The notes under the pieces are model-generated. The model worked only from the letters and a program-made list of their open reading frames with translations. It did no database searches and had not been told where the DNA came from. The translations under genes and the position numbers were made by a program. Source: Termitomyces sp. T153 (taxonomy: Eukaryota > Basidiomycota > Agaricomycetes > Agaricales > Lyophyllaceae). From it: DNA of 64,000 bases. Each line of letters opens with the position of its first letter. Positions within the stretch are counted from its first letter, which is position 1. The DNA lies in contig JACKQL020000171.1 in the NCBI GenBank assembly GCA_018296165.2, positions 1-64,000 of the forward strand, given 5' to 3'. This document shows, piece after piece, positions 63,400-64,000 of the stretch.

Positions 63400-64000
63400 G
63401 GATGAAAGAGAAAGGAGGGCGTACTATTTGCACAGAGAATTGTTTATATAGGCCCACGCCCGATAAGTCACAAAAGTGAGACCAAGTATTTTTGTGACCC
63501 AGTGTCATGTTGACCTGGTTTAAGAGGGCATCATATACCAGACACTTCGAGTTCCATCGAATCGAAGAGAATCAGCATATGCCAGGGGACCAAGTACGTG
63601 TACACTAAAGGATGAACTCATTGATAAACAGCACATAAATCCATGGCACGTGGAAATCCCATAGCGTCTTATTGGGTTCGCCGAAAAATCTACATCGTGC
63701 ATTAGGACGTTCAAGGCGCACGACAATGCTCAGAACGTTTGGATTATTTGACATCTAGATACCTATGTAAACGCCGTACTCTTCTTACATTTTCTTCTCA
63801 TTGTTGCTAGAAAAAAATGACGAGCATGTCAAGACTGAGGTTCGACCGCCGACAAATATCGATCTTCACCAGTAGAGTTTACCTACGTCATCTGTGAAAG
63901 ATTTCAAATCGTTCACTTATAACTGTGTTGACGGGCCGGAAAGCACTCACAAAGGCGCCTATAGGTTATCATCTCTTTGAATCCGCCGGGATCGTTTGTG
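63400..64000. other. Intergenic sequence at the window end
   Basis: No gene is recognised. Frames shorter than 70 codons without motifs are present. Confidence 0.4.

Overview
The window looks like nuclear DNA of a mushroom-forming basidiomycete (Agaricomycete). The evidence is short 45-60 nt GT-AG introns, a fungal Zn2Cys6 regulator, a MATA-type HMG-box protein, an F-box protein with an N-terminal coiled coil, a fungal APH-type kinase, and many chromodomain Gypsy retrotransposons. The species cannot be named from the sequence.

There are two compartments. The first (about 1-18,345 and 30,800-52,540) is a transposon graveyard. Most of it contains almost no CG dinucleotides and carries many stop codons of the C-to-T/G-to-A type. 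The second (18,346-30,800 and 52,540-64,000) has ordinary CG content and holds the host genes. The junctions near 18,345, 30,800 and 52,540 are sharp.

1-18,345: fragments of minus- and plus-strand Gypsy chromoviruses, a LINE fragment (16,560-17,225) and nested insertions. One old minus-strand pol (16,400 down to 7,330) is interrupted by element A (10,344-15,352) and by a solo LTR (9,163-10,181) with a perfect GGCAT target duplication. 18,346-30,800: a gene-poor, microsatellite-rich block. It holds one convincing gene, a Zn2Cys6 transcription factor (22,988-23,855), and a ~2-3 kb segmental duplication. 30,800-41,000: LTR pieces and an old minus-strand Gypsy element (39,333 to 32,889) with recognisable gag, zinc knuckle, protease, RT, RNase H, integrase and chromodomain.

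41,000-50,200: an APH-like kinase gene, bracketed by ~200 bp inverted repeats and split by a young, CG-rich LTR element (43,033-49,118; 1.14 kb LTRs; ATTGC target duplication). The young element has no recognisable pol. It does carry, antisense to the element's own direction, a complete three-exon gene for a 341-residue coiled-coil protein. A decayed homologue sits at the same place in element A, between the chromodomain and the 3' LTR, and has an extra cysteine module. This intron-containing antisense accessory gene is the most novel feature I found.

52,540-64,000: a short-chain dehydrogenase gene with an apparent 7-nt microexon and one non-canonical donor (53,354-54,580), an HMG-box regulator (55,432-56,577, minus), a PP2C phosphatase gene with three coding lesions (57,843-59,114, minus) and an F-box protein (61,101-62,828). 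These neighbours do not form an obvious pathway. Splice models are read by eye from reading frame, family motifs and splice consensus.
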